Below, in pieces: positions 12,105 through 23,762 of a stretch of 64,000 nucleotides of DNA. Source of the stretch: Lantana camara (lineage: Eukaryota; Streptophyta; Magnoliopsida; Lamiales; Verbenaceae). Location: the NCBI GenBank assembly GCA_037501455.1, contig CM074859.1, forward strand, positions 23,811,194-23,875,193, in the 5' to 3' direction. The number at the start of each line of letters is the position of its first letter. Position 1 is the stretch's first letter. A program made the position numbers and the translations under genes. The notes under the pieces are model-generated. The model did not search any database. It saw nothing but the letters and a program-made list of their open reading frames with translations, and was not told the origin of the DNA.

Positions 12105-12113
12105 TTTCCCGCC
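12105..12113 (+). promoter_or_regulatory. E2F-type site upstream of CMT3
   Basis: TTTCCCGCC matches the plant E2F consensus TTTSSCGC and lies 183 bp upstream of the CMT3 ATG. Established knowledge: replication-linked DNA methyltransferases, including CMT3, are S-phase expressed under E2F/RBR control in Arabidopsis. Downstream, AAATTCCCACTCTC occurs twice (near 12140 and 12168). Confidence 0.6.
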
Positions 12114-12295
12114 CATCCAGAAAATTCGTCCAATTTTCAAAATTCCCACTCTCAAACCCTTTTTTCAAATTCCCACTCTCTAAGACTCTCTTTTAAGGTG
12201 GTAAGCCTCATCTCTCTTTCTCTCTCTAGCAGTCTTTTCAATTCCCAACTTCTCTCCTTCTCTCTAACACACTTCACGCAGCCGAGAAGGAGAGA

Positions 12296-15200
12296 ATGGA
12301 TACAGGCAAGAAACGAGCCCAGGTAACTTCATCTCCGTCCAACACTACTTCTTCAGCACCCAAGAAATCGAAGAAATCAACTCCAGACCACAGTGAGGAG
12401 AGATTCAAGAAATCGACGCCAGACGACGGTGAAGACAGATTCACGGGTTCGCCGGTACCGCCGGAGGAAGCGAAGTCCCGGTGGCCTCATAGATACGAAT
12501 CGAAGGTACTATCATTCAGATAAACGGATAGAAATAATAAAAATTGAGATTTATGTGCTGCATTTTAGTTTTAATTTTTCTTTTTTTCAGTAATTTATGT
12601 GTGATGTTTTTCCTCATTGGGTTTGCAGAATACGACCGCCAGAATACTAGTGACTTTATCGGATGGCTCGACTGAGTAAGGATAATTACATATTCATGGT
12701 TGTTGCGAATATTGTGGGGATTATAGTCTTGTTTTGCTTTTGTCTTCCTGTTGGTGATGTTTTGCGTCGTTTCAATATCATTTTAGGTATAAGGATTTGT
12801 TTCAAGCTAGATGTCACTACACGAAAGCTGTGGTTGATGGTGTTGCGTATAATCTCTTGGAAGACGCTTACATTAAGGTTAATTTCTCTTTTCTAAATGG
12901 TGAAGAAATTCTTGTTGTTTTATCTTCATGTTCTTCAGTTTCCTGGTTATCTTTTTTGCCGAGATTGATGTAAGTACGTAATTGAGAGATGTTTGACGCT
13001 ATGTGTACGAGTTTTACGCATTGATACTGATCCTTCTTGAATCTTATGAATACGAGCTTATTATGTATTGATTTTTGCACAAAATCATAATGATAGTATA
13101 CTTTAAAGAAGTAACTTAATCACTTGTATATACGGTGGATTTCCTTTTTCCTGACAATTATTGCACACTTCTAGGCTTCCGAGGGTGAACAAGATTTCAT
13201 TGCAAAAATTGTGGAAATGTTTGAGACTGTGAATAAAGAGACATATGTTTGCACACAGTGGTTTTATCGAGCCAAAGACACGGTAACAATTCTTCAATAC
13301 TTCAGTTTCAGTCATATTTTATGGAAATTTTATGTCAATCATTTGGATGATTTCAGGTTATCAAGGATCAGGATTATCTTATTGATAAAAAGCGAGTATT
13401 CTATTCAGACATAAGAGATGACAATCCATTGAGTTGCATTGTCTCAAAGGTTAAAATTAGCACAATCACAGCAAACGTAAGAATAACTCAAATTTACCTT
13501 CCTGGCATTTCATTTATTTTTTATTTTTGGACTCTATATCTTGATTTCAATAACCAACCTTTGTCAGATGGATGATGCTTCAAAAGAAAAAGCTAAGAGC
13601 TCTTGTGATCTATATGTTGATATGTTTTATTCATTTCCACATGCTTTCACAACTTTAAAAGCAGGTGAAATGTCGCTCGGACACCCAACACTAGTTTAAT
13701 GAGCATAGGTTGATTTTGTTGTTATTAACAATTTCATATGATTACACAGATCATGAAAATTCATCATTATTTGATGGTGTGAGTTCAACAAAAACTTCTG
13801 ATGTTGAAAAGCGCCCACAATCTCTTCAGAAATCAAAAAGAACATTACTGGACTTATATGCTGGTTGTGGTGCCATGTCTTCAGGACTTGGTATTGGTGC
13901 ATTTTTGGGTGGAGAATCCATTGTCACGGTAAAAAATTGATGACATTACTTTCCATTGTCTTGCATACATGATAAACTAATTATTTTAATTTTTCCTTGG
14001 GCAAACAGAGGTGGGCTGTTGATTTCAACTCATTTGCATGTGAAAGTTTGAAGTATAATCATCCGGACACGGAGGTAGCTCTACACATTTTAGTTATGTT
14101 GTTGCATTTCTTTCTTTTCCTGACAATATCACTAAGATATATGGGCTCTCAGGTAAGAAATGAAGATGCAGAAAACTTTTTTGTTCTGTTAAAAGAATGG
14201 GAGAAACTTTGCAAAGAGTACAATTTAGTGGGATCCAGTGAAGTAGACTTTGAGCCAGAAAATATAGACAGTGACGAGTCTGAAATCGATGACGGTGCTG
14301 TTCCACCGGAAGAGTTTGAAGTGGAAAAACTGGTGGCGATCTGCTATGGTGATCCGAATAAACGTAATAAACATGGGCTCTATTACAAGGTAACTTAATT
14401 GTCATGATCTGTGTTTTGGTCTGATTGTTTTGCCAAAGAAACCATTTGCCACTTATGCACATGCGTTAGTATGATGGCAAAGGTGGCTGTTGATCTAATG
14501 ATACTGTTACTGGAAAAGCATAAGCAATACTTAAATGGCTGTTTGGTTCTTTCTTCAAATGAGCCATTTTCTTTCTTATTTTCTTATTATGTTTACATGT
14601 TAATATAATATTCCGTTTGTTGACGTATGAGATGGATCAATGTTTGTGAACTTTCGTGGAAACGAAAGAACATTGACCAACCAAATAAAATTTGCTTAAT
14701 TTTTATCTAACTTTTAGTACAATTTTTAGGTACGTTGGAAAGGGTATGGCCCTGCTGATGATACTTGGGAGCCTAAGGATGGCCTAAGGTAAATGCTCCT
14801 TGTGATTAGATATGATCCTTTTCTAAATTCTAATTATTTTCTTTTTGGTTCTCGTTATTATATCTAAAGTAAATGCGAGGAAAAGATACAAGATTTTGTC
14901 AGAAGAGGTTATAGAGCTCGAATATTACCTCTTCCAGTAAGTTTTCTCTATCTCTATCATTTTAGATTACCTTGAGCTCTTAGCTGTATGTGATTTGTTA
15001 TGTCAAGGTTCGTTTTCCATTCTTCACATTTTTAAAATATTGTTGCAAAATTAAGTGTGAAAATGCCTTTCCCCCCAATTATATGTCTGTAGGGAGATGT
15101 TGACTTTGTATGTGGTGGTCCACCATGTCAAGGAATAAGTGGCTTCAATCGGTTCAGAGACGCTTGTGATCCCTTGAAGGACAAGAAAAATCACCAGCTT

Positions 15201-17499
15201 GTTGTATACATGAATATTGTAGAGTTTCTAAAACCCAGATATGTTTTAATGGAGAATGTTACGGATATCTTGAAATTTGCACAAGGACGATTGACTTGCT
15301 ATGCTGTTGGACGACTTGTTTCAATGAATTACCAAGCTCGGTTAGGCATAATGGCAGCGGGTGCATATGGTGTCCCACAATGTAGAATGCGGTTTTTCCT
15401 TTGGGGTGCTGCAGCAACAGAGGTGTGTTCATTAATCCCTGGCTACTTAATTATTGAATCGTGTTAATGCTTATAGTAAGTTTTTTTTCCCAGATGTTGC
15501 CTCAATTCCCGTTGCCGACGCATGAAGTAATGAAGAAAGGAGTGGTCATAAATGAATACAAGGTGTGAATACCTTGAATATACTCACCTTGTTCTGTTAT
15601 GTTTATTCTAAATGCATTTCCCACTCCAATGCAGGAAATTATAATTGGACATGGAAATGAAGGGCGTGAACTGCATAAGTCTGTGCTGCTTGGGGAGGCT
15701 ATAACTGATTTGCCCGAGGTATACCCGGTAACATATGGTGAATCTTGAATCTTAAGTAGTTTAGTGAGTTTAATATATCGGTTTCATAACCTTCTCTTTA
15801 GGTGGCAAACCATGCAAGTCAGGATGAAATACCTTATGGTAGTGCTCCCAAAACTGTGTTTCAGAAACTCATTAGAATGAAAAGGCAGGGTGAGTTTATG
15901 TACTTTTAGCAAAGTCAATTGATTTTAACCATTTGCGACAGATACTACAAATTACACACTCTGTACACATGTTGGTTGTAACCAACCTATTTTATTTCAT
16001 GAGTTCCTTCTACTTATTTGTGTTTCCCAAATGGACCTTATTCTTTCCCGTCATTCTCTTTTCTCACCTTTTCTTTCAGATATCTTTGGTCATTCAAAAT
16101 CTGAAAAGAACGACCAGAAGGCCATGTTGTACGATCACCGGCCTCTTCAATTGAATCAAGATGATTATGAAAGAGTTTGCCAAATTCCCAAGTTGAAGGT
16201 TGGAGAATTTCTTCAGAGATTAAATAATAGACTTTCATTTGGATCCTTCAATCATTCTTAGTGTTCTTATTCTTTTCATTTGAACCATGTTTTGCTGGTT
16301 GCCTTTTCTACAGGGAGCAAACTTTAGAAACCTGCCTGGTTTAATTGTTGGTCCAGATAATGTTGTCAAAGTGGATCCATCTGTGGAAAGACCATTGTGT
16401 TCATCTGGAAAACCTTTGGTATTTGGGATAGCAAAACTTTTGAATACTCTGTTAATCTTTTAAGTTGAACCTAAGGTTTACTAGTTTTCTTGCTTATAAA
16501 CAGGTACCTGAATATGCTATAAAATTTGAAGATGGCAAATCTTCTAAGTAAGCATTTTCCATTTTATGACATTAAAATGCTAAGTTTTCACATTTCAAAT
16601 TTCTTATCTTGAAAACAATCTATGTGCAGGCCTTTTGGTCGGTTATGGATGGATGATATAGTAGCCACTGTAGTTACAAGAGCGGAACCTCATAATCAGG
16701 TTAGAACTCTGAGACTTTGTAAATAAAGAGTCGGTGCAAATCAGTATTAGTGCGATGTTAATTAATATGTTGCTGCTTGATAGGTACTGTTGCATCCCAG
16801 TCAAGACAGAGTGCTCTCTGTCCGTGAAAATGCCAGGCTACAGGGTTTCCCGGATTGCTACAAGCTATCCGGGCCAATAAAAGAGAGGTATTAAATGCAT
16901 CTTTCCATATTATCAAATGGGACAACACCTTTGACTCCATCGATTAGTTTACATGCATAATTTACAAACTGAAATATATGTATTTTTGAAACTTTTGGGT
17001 ATCATTTCTGTTTTGATAAACCAAACTTGAATAACATTGTTGGTACATCCAAGAACAATTTGAAAATTTCATTGTAATCCAAATTATATCTCCATTTCAC
17101 TATGCCATAATCAATACTAAGTGTAAATGTAACACGAAAGTAAGTTGCATTACACGGGAGGTATGTACAATATCGGTATCATTAGTGGGTCTGTGTGTAA
17201 TTCTAAATAGTTATAGAGTTAGGTGCTGTAATTATTGCTACACTTTGTTTGGATTGAAATATTTATGATCAAGTCCATACAGATATCTTATTTTTCATCC
17301 TGTGACCCCTATACTTTTCAGGTATATGCAAGTCGGAAATGCTGTATCGTTCTCAGTTTCGATACCATTAGGCTATTGTCTGGCAAAATCAATCCAAGGT
17401 GAAAGCAATGGCAAACCTTTGAGCATACCAGTGAAGTTCCCAGATTGCCTTGAACAAGTCAAGTCACTTAGGCAAGAATCGGAACAAGTCATTTCATAG
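12296..17499 (+). CDS. CMT3: Chromomethylase (CMT3-type DNA (cytosine-5)-methyltransferase)
   Basis: Nuclear enzyme that methylates cytosine, mainly in CHG context, at chromatin carrying H3K9 methylation (family knowledge). Exons: 12296-12505, 12629-12675, 12787-12877, 13175-13282, 13357-13476, 13568-13664, 13750-13928, 14009-14074, 14153-14389, 14730-14788, 14870-14936, 15093-15422, 15494-15562, 15635-15718, 15802-15889, 16080-16198, 16314-16418, 16504-16547, 16630-16699, 16784-16887, 17322-17499. All are GT-AG and frame-consistent, giving 823 residues (Arabidopsis CMT3 is about 840). The order is a basic disordered N-terminus, a BAH domain (about 90-210), motif I DLYAGCG (259-265), a chromodomain inserted in the methylase (about 361-415, with WKGYG and DDTWEP), the PCQG catalytic loop (Cys439), ENV (481-483), QCRMR (523-527), [11 protein letters not shown], and the final QVGNA (768-772). 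All catalytic motifs are intact, so it looks functional. CMT1 or CMT2 is less likely because the N-terminus is short and the catalytic part reads like CMT3. Confidence 0.95.
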
Positions 17500-18213
17500 G
17501 TACCATCTATTTTGTTCAACTGCAGTAGCTATTATTTCTTTGGCTGGTCAGCTCAACAACCATTGAAATTACAAAATTGGATCATGTTTCTCTAACTATT
17601 TATTCATTTCAATTGGGGAAGATGTCATCCCAGATGGATATTGTGAAACTAGATTTGACATTTATCTTAATATTTGTTGGCTAATATTGAAATGCGAATG
17701 AGTGTTGGATTCTAAAAAGAAAAAGCACTTTTGCCTGAAATTTGAAGTTGAAATTGAAGGTTGATTTTTTTAGTCTATTTTGGATGCTACAAATGTGCAA
17801 TAATGTTCTATTTTATGAAAAAACTGCTTGGGTTTGATTAACATGCAAAATTTTGAAGGGAGAATGCTGTTTAAACATTTGCAAAGATATTTATTTCCTC
17901 CAAGGCCCAAATTGGAAAATCTAAGCTAATAATGGGCCTCCTTTGTTGAAGTGAAGCCCATCAAATATTATAATCTTTACAAAATGTGAGATTTGCATAT
18001 GCTATATATGATTACCATTGTAATGGGTTGAAAATTTTAACAACAATTAAAGGGTAAAATGCTGATGGAGTTGGTTCATATGATTAAAGTTTATTTTTTG
18101 AGTGTGTATTTTTTTAAAAAAAACTAAAAGGGCAAAATGCCGAAAACCCTTCTTATACAAGAAATAAATTAGTTCACATCGAATTTAATTAAATAATATT
18201 TTAATCAATTGAT
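17500..18213. other. CMT3 3' region and intergenic sequence
   Basis: The first 300 or so bases after the TAG at 17497-17499 are the likely 3' UTR. The remainder is AT-rich with no recognised gene. Confidence 0.5.
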
Positions 18214-18231
18214 GAGTGTTTTATACTTGTT

Positions 18232-18334
18232 TTTTTTTTTAATACATGCACCCTAAGTGGTCAGAGGGATTTGAAACCATGTCTTTGCTTTCGAGAATCA
18301 ATCCTCAAACTATTTGGTCAATCCCTGTTGGCAC
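18232..18334 (-). mobile_element. tRNA-type SINE, ~103 bp, with 18-bp TSD
   Basis: The minus-strand copy has its poly-A tail (poly-T here) at 18232-18240. It is bounded by a perfect 18-bp direct repeat, GAGTGTTTTATACTTGTT (18214-18231 and 18335-18352), the mark of LINE-mediated retroposition. Reading from the 5' end there is a tRNA-like GACCAAATAGTTTGAGG part and a GGTTTCAAATCC box resembling a pol III B box. Related copies lie at 38721-38811 and 38855-38945, and a fragment near 43230-43360. Confidence 0.85.
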
Positions 18335-18352
18335 GAGTGTTTTATACTTGTT

Positions 18353-19326
18353 ATTTAATTATAATACATTTTAAAAAGGTTGATCAGTTCATGATAAAAA
18401 ATTACGATGATTTATACAATCTTAAATGGATTCAATCCAACTAGATTTGTTTTAGTATTGATCAAATATTACAAAAGTGTCCACACATTAAATCTCAAGC
18501 AACAAACCATCGAATTAAGCATAATAAGCATTAAGCACCATATGATCGCCTTTAATACACCAAAATTCAGCAAATCAGATAGTTCACATTAATCTCCAAC
18601 CCATTAATTAGGGATAACAAAGTGTTGAAACATTAAATTAGAGATTATCAAGATCCCAATCCCAACCAAGCAACAAAATTCTACTCGGATCTGGCTCAGT
18701 TAAATCGGTATAACGAGAGAGAAAGATTTTATATTTGTTATGTGGTTGATAAAAAATTTAAGAAGAATAACAAATCAATTAAATATAATACACTTTCTTT
18801 TTTAATTGATTGAGTTTTATCGAATTATAATTTTTCCACTACCGCATTAATTACAAGATGATCAAAGCATTCGAAAAAGTACAAGTTGGTGATATAATCC
18901 GTATTTTGGAATCACTCCATAAAAGCTTTTGTACGCTGCGAAAAAGAAGAAAAGCTAAAAGCAACAGCTTTCAACTTATTTGAATTTAAAACTCTTCTAC
19001 TTAATTACGTGTCTCATGCACAAAACCCTAAGCTGCATGCACATTTTCACCTAAATCTCACTTTTGGATCGTTTTAAAGAGAATTTACGTAAGGAAGCTT
19101 TTGGCTTCATAGGAGAGATGAGTTAGGTTAGTAGAAACGGAACAATGACTTTAGATGAGAAAGACGAATTTAAAATATCAAAAATAAAATCTTAAATTAG
19201 GAGAACAAAAATATAAATATTCCCAGACTCTTCCTGTAGGTAAGTTTAATCTAGTCGATATTGATTACAGAAAATTAAATGTTGTTGATGAAGTTTTATG
19301 TCATTTTTTATTTAAGAGATAAGTTA
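18353..19326. other. Intergenic stretch between SINE and Helitron
   Basis: AT-rich, with no gene. The 61-codon open frame at 18407-18592 has no features and is likely chance. Confidence 0.5.
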
Positions 19327-19781
19327 TCTATACTATTATATATTTGATAACGATGTTTGACTTTTTATTGTACATTTTGATGACGTGGAATTTTGTGGTT
19401 TTTTTGAAGTTTTTAATTAGAAAGAAAAAATGTGATTGGCTTATCTTTATTTTGTATAATATTTTTTTATGAAAATAAGCTAAAAAAAAATTAGTAACTA
19501 AGGAAAATAATTAATCTTGGTAAGTTTGACCGAATGGAATTAATTTTGATATTTCTATTAATTAAGTAAGGTTAATATTATATTCATGTATTTGATATTT
19601 CTATAAATTTATTAAATTAATTTTAATGGCTAATTACTTAAATCACGGATACAATTTTCATAAAAAAAAAAATCACTACAATTTCAAATTTAAATTCAAA
19701 CATTACAAAATACAGAGAATTAATTAAGTTTCTTAAATTACTCCATCAAATTAATTAATTTTTTTAAATCTAAATTTAATA

Positions 19782-19812
<31 letters not shown>

Positions 19813-20769
19813 ATTGACACAAATTAATTAAATTACTCCATCAAATTAATTAATTTTTTTAAATTTAAAATTAATGCTTAATAAATTTATATCTATATCT
19901 ATGTCATTATATATTTAATAACTATATTTGACTTTAATCATGCAATTTTGACCAAATAGATTTTTTTTTCTTTTTTGACATAATTTTATTATTAATTCTT
20001 TTATGAGTTGTAAATTGATATTTATTTATCCTAATTATCCACTATTAATGTGAATATAATTAATCCCTTACATTTTGCCTAAATCATTTGAAAAAAGAAA
20101 AAGGAAATTCTATGCATGATCATTCCAAAATGTGGTAATTAAATTAAATGAATTAAAATTTGTATATATTAAAATATGGAATACGAACTAAATGCTATAC
20201 TATTTATTTATTTGAAAAATTAATTCATTTAACTTCAAATTCTTTTAATTACTTAAGAAAATTATTATTAATTTATTTATTTGGAATGCATTATTTATAT
20301 ATACACATATAAATAAATTTGGATGAAATCTAATCTATAAATGTAAATAATTATCTACAAATCAATACCAAATTTATTGTCACTATATGATTTCAAAATT
20401 TGAAAATCATAATTAATGCTAATTGATTTTATACATAGTAATATTTTTACATAATTACAAAATATTTATTTATCCTACATTATAAAATGAGACTTACTTC
20501 TTCCTTTTCATCCATCTTTTATACAACTCACTTTATTATATTACTCTCTCTCTCTCTTTAACAAACAATTTTTTTCTCGCATATGTTCCTTCATTGTGTT
20601 GTTAAATTACGTGTTTTGATTTTTTTTTTTTCATAGTAGATTATTGTTGTTATTTAACCTTTTAGGTTAATTATTCGATATTTATATTTTTTCTTTCAGT
20701 TTTGTCAATCTGTTTTTCTTTTTGTTTATATATAATCGTTCATGATTATTTTGATGTAATTAACTTATT

Positions 20770-21070
20770 GTTATTCAGGAGCTTAGTGACAGGTTTAACA
20801 TCAACTCCTAGCTCGAGCACTAGCAGGCCAGGTATGTCGGCACTGGCCATGCCTACTTGACTCGATTTGAATGGGTGGTGAACATCTATCGAGATAGTTA
20901 GGCATTCTATGTTGGCCATTAACCGATGTTGGCCTACTTCATCATCGCCGAGAACGAATCTGTTGGCCAGGAGGGATACAATTTTATGCAGAAAATGCTA
21001 TTGTCATGTGATCTTCCTCCGGAGAGAAAAGATGAACGAAGTGATGGTTCTTATGCCTATTGAGAGTTAT
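20770..21070 (+). other. Higher-GC islet inside the Helitron (possible captured fragment)
   Basis: This stretch has normal base composition amid about 80 percent AT flanks. It lacks a long open frame (stops in all plus frames) and I do not recognise a protein. Helitrons often carry host gene fragments, so a decayed capture is plausible but unproven. Confidence 0.35.
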
Positions 21071-21429
21071 AAATTAGACTTTTAAGATCCTTTGGGACTT
21101 AATTTACTTCTTGTGGGTTTAGTCGATGTGAATCTTATTCTGAAAGATTTGATTTTGTTCTATAAATTTTTATTTTGAAAGGTGTTTTTTTATAAAATGG
21201 AGAGATGTATGTTGAGTTCATTAATTTGATATATATATATATATATACTTATTTTTTTCTTCGCCCAATTTTTTTTCTAAATTCTACGCATTTTTCATAT
21301 CTTTTTAAGTGTATTTCAGTTTATCTTATTTTAAGTTTGTGGTTTTTAAATTCTTATTTTGTCCACCTTCACCATATTATTAATTATGAAATAGTAATAA
21401 CTTTTTTTATATTTTATATTATTTCAGTG

Positions 21430-21430
<1 letters not shown>

Positions 21431-21472
<42 letters not shown>
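21431..21472. repeat. (TA)n microsatellite
   Basis: A pure TA run of about 42 bp inside the Helitron-like element. Confidence 0.95.
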
Positions 21473-21476
<4 letters not shown>

Positions 21477-22359
21477 AGCTATGATTATTTCTGAAATTAA
21501 TCATCTTTTAAAATAATAAATATCTTTTTAAATCTTATTTAAAATTTTATATTTAATTTTGAGTCTTTAAGGGCGACATCTTTTGGGCAAATTTTCTTTT
21601 CTCAAAGAAGACATCTTTTGGATGAAGAAAATAATTAATAACTTTAATTCAAGTATTATGGATTTTTTCATATTAGTGTTGGTCAAAATTTTCCTTTGTT
21701 AAGAGTTAAGGGAAAAATCTTTTGGACGTTGAGTCTTTATATATCGTATTGATCAAATCTTTCTTTTCTTTTAAATATCAAATTATATATTTAGACGAAT
21801 GTTTTTAAATCATAATTAGTTCAATTTTGATCAAATGGTGACCTTTTAGAAATTTATATTATTTTATTAGAAGACATATTTAAACTATTAATCAAATTTA
21901 AAATAATGTTTATGGAATCCCTTAATTTCAGAAATAATCATAGCTAAAAACTTTATTATTTATGGTAATTGTCAAAATTTTAGATTTTTTCTTCAAGTTT
22001 TTATAGTTTAAAATATTATTTCTTCCATAACTAAAATCAATTATTTAATATGTTTAAGAAAGTAATAAAAGTTTCGATTGCTGAACTCTATATCTTGAAA
22101 AATAAATTGAAGAATAAGCACAGTTAACGGTGAATAATAATCCATTTGTCATGAAATTCTAAGAATAAATTGGTATTTTTTGATAGGTTGGAATTTCACT
22201 TTTTAATTCCTATACATTCAATTGATTTTCTACCTTTTTTTTTTTTTTTTTTTTGTTATGTTGAAGATTTTCTTAAGATTTTGAAAGCTATTATTTTATA
22301 GTTCTATGAGTTTTATATTCTCTTACTCATTTTTAATGATTTAAGTTTCAATCTTGACA

Positions 22360-23062
22360 GGTCTTATATTCTTAGATAGATATATTAACCTTTTTATATT
22401 TCTTATTTCAATTTTAAGATTTTTTTAGTTCTTCTCCGACCTTTACATTTATCATTCTCATTACATTTTGAAATTTATCAATCAAATTATTTTAATCGTT
22501 TTATTTTTATTTTATAATTTTTATCTTATTGAATGCATTTATATGTGTAGCTTTTCACCAAAAAAAAGAAATTATATACGTAACATTCTTTCGATTCTAA
22601 TATTTCATATGGTTTACACGAAAAATGATATTATAATGCCTTTTAACCTTATTATTTTTTTAAATCTTTGTTCATGTCGGTTTTCTTTTCTTATCTTTAA
22701 GTTTCCATCTTGATAGGTTTTATATTCTTAGATACATATATTAACCTTTTTCTATATTTCTTATTGCATTTTAAGATTTTGTAGTTCTTCTCCGACCTTT
22801 ACATTTACCATTTTCATTGCATTTTGAGATTTATCAATCAAAGTATTTTAGATTGTTTTATTTTTATTTTATAATTTTTATCTTCTTGAATGCATTTATA
22901 TACGTAGCTTTTCACCAAAAAAGAAATTATATACTTAGCATTCGTTCGATTCTAATATTTCGTATAGTTTACATGAAGAATGATATTATGATGTCTTTTA
23001 ACCTTATAACTTTTTAAAATTTTTGTTTATGTCGTTTTTCTTTTCTTATCTTTAATATCCTT
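22360..23062. repeat. Tandem duplication, ~356-bp unit, two copies
   Basis: Both copies share TTATATTCTTAGATA, CTTCTCCGACCTTTACATTT, GCATTTATATRYGTAGCTTT and the following text in the same order, starting near 22365 and 22720. The copies differ by scattered substitutions and small indels. They lie inside the Helitron near its 3' end. Confidence 0.9.
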
Positions 23063-23762
23063 AGATTGAATACATAGCATCAAATAGGTAAATATCCTAA
23101 ATAACTATCAACATGAGTGAAAGTATCCGTATACTTCTTACCTTTATTGTATGATTTAATTTTTAAATAAAATATAAAACATGTAAATGTTTTCTTTCTC
23201 TCTTATCTCTGGATGAAGTGAAAAGAAATATTTAAAAATATTTTTTTCTATCGATCATTTTTTCTCTTTTTTGAAGAAAAATGTCAATAAAAAATAATAT
23301 TGAAATAATTTCCGTGCATCGCACGGGTTTTATGCTAGTTCGGTTAGATGAGACTTAATCTCACATCTAGGAATTCGATTGAAATTGGATAAAAACTCGT
23401 GAATTACTTAAATAGTACCAGACCAATTGATTAAGTATTGCGACGCCATAAATTTAACCTTGCGTATCAAATATTAAAGCTCGTCAACAAGTCTTATCAA
23501 ACGCTTCCTAATTTAATTTCAAAAAAACCTTTATTTTCTTCTTTTATTTCTATATTTTTACATATTACTGTAATAATCTTTTACAGATTCATGACATTAG
23601 CAATGAAGAAAATAAAACAGAAAATTCTGCTATAAATTAAAACCCCTCCACCTCTTTCACCGGCCTCCTCCCTCTCAACCACTTCTTTTGTAATTTTCTC
23701 ACATAAATACTTACATATATACATATATATTAGCAGCCCATCTCTTCAAATTCATCAAAAAA

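Larger units (their letters stand above)
19327..23338 (+). mobile_element. Helitron-like element (~4.0 kb, non-autonomous)
   Basis: The 5' end begins TCTATACTATTATATATTTG directly after an A. The 3' end is CTAG followed by T, and 8 nt before CTAG sits a perfect hairpin CCGTGC-ATC-GCACGG (23312-23326). TC...CTRR ends, an A|T insertion site and a 3' hairpin about 10 nt from the end are the Helitron signature. No Rep/helicase reading frame is visible. The interior is very AT-rich, with a less AT-rich islet at about 20780-21060 that may be captured host sequence, a TA microsatellite and a 356-bp tandem duplication. A second 5'-end-like sequence at about 19893 could mean a nested copy, so the exact left end is less certain than the right. 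Confidence 0.7.

Noticed and set aside
15933..16261. Overlapping open frames in CMT3
   Set aside because: Shadows spanning an intron and exon 16 of CMT3.
21205..21516. 103-codon open frame rich in Tyr/Ile
   Set aside because: Translation of a TA microsatellite and AT-rich DNA.
22468..23017. Two similar hydrophobic open frames suggesting a duplicated small membrane protein
   Set aside because: Both arise from the 356-bp tandem duplication in a Helitron-like element; AT-rich DNA yields Phe/Leu/Ile-rich frames by chance.
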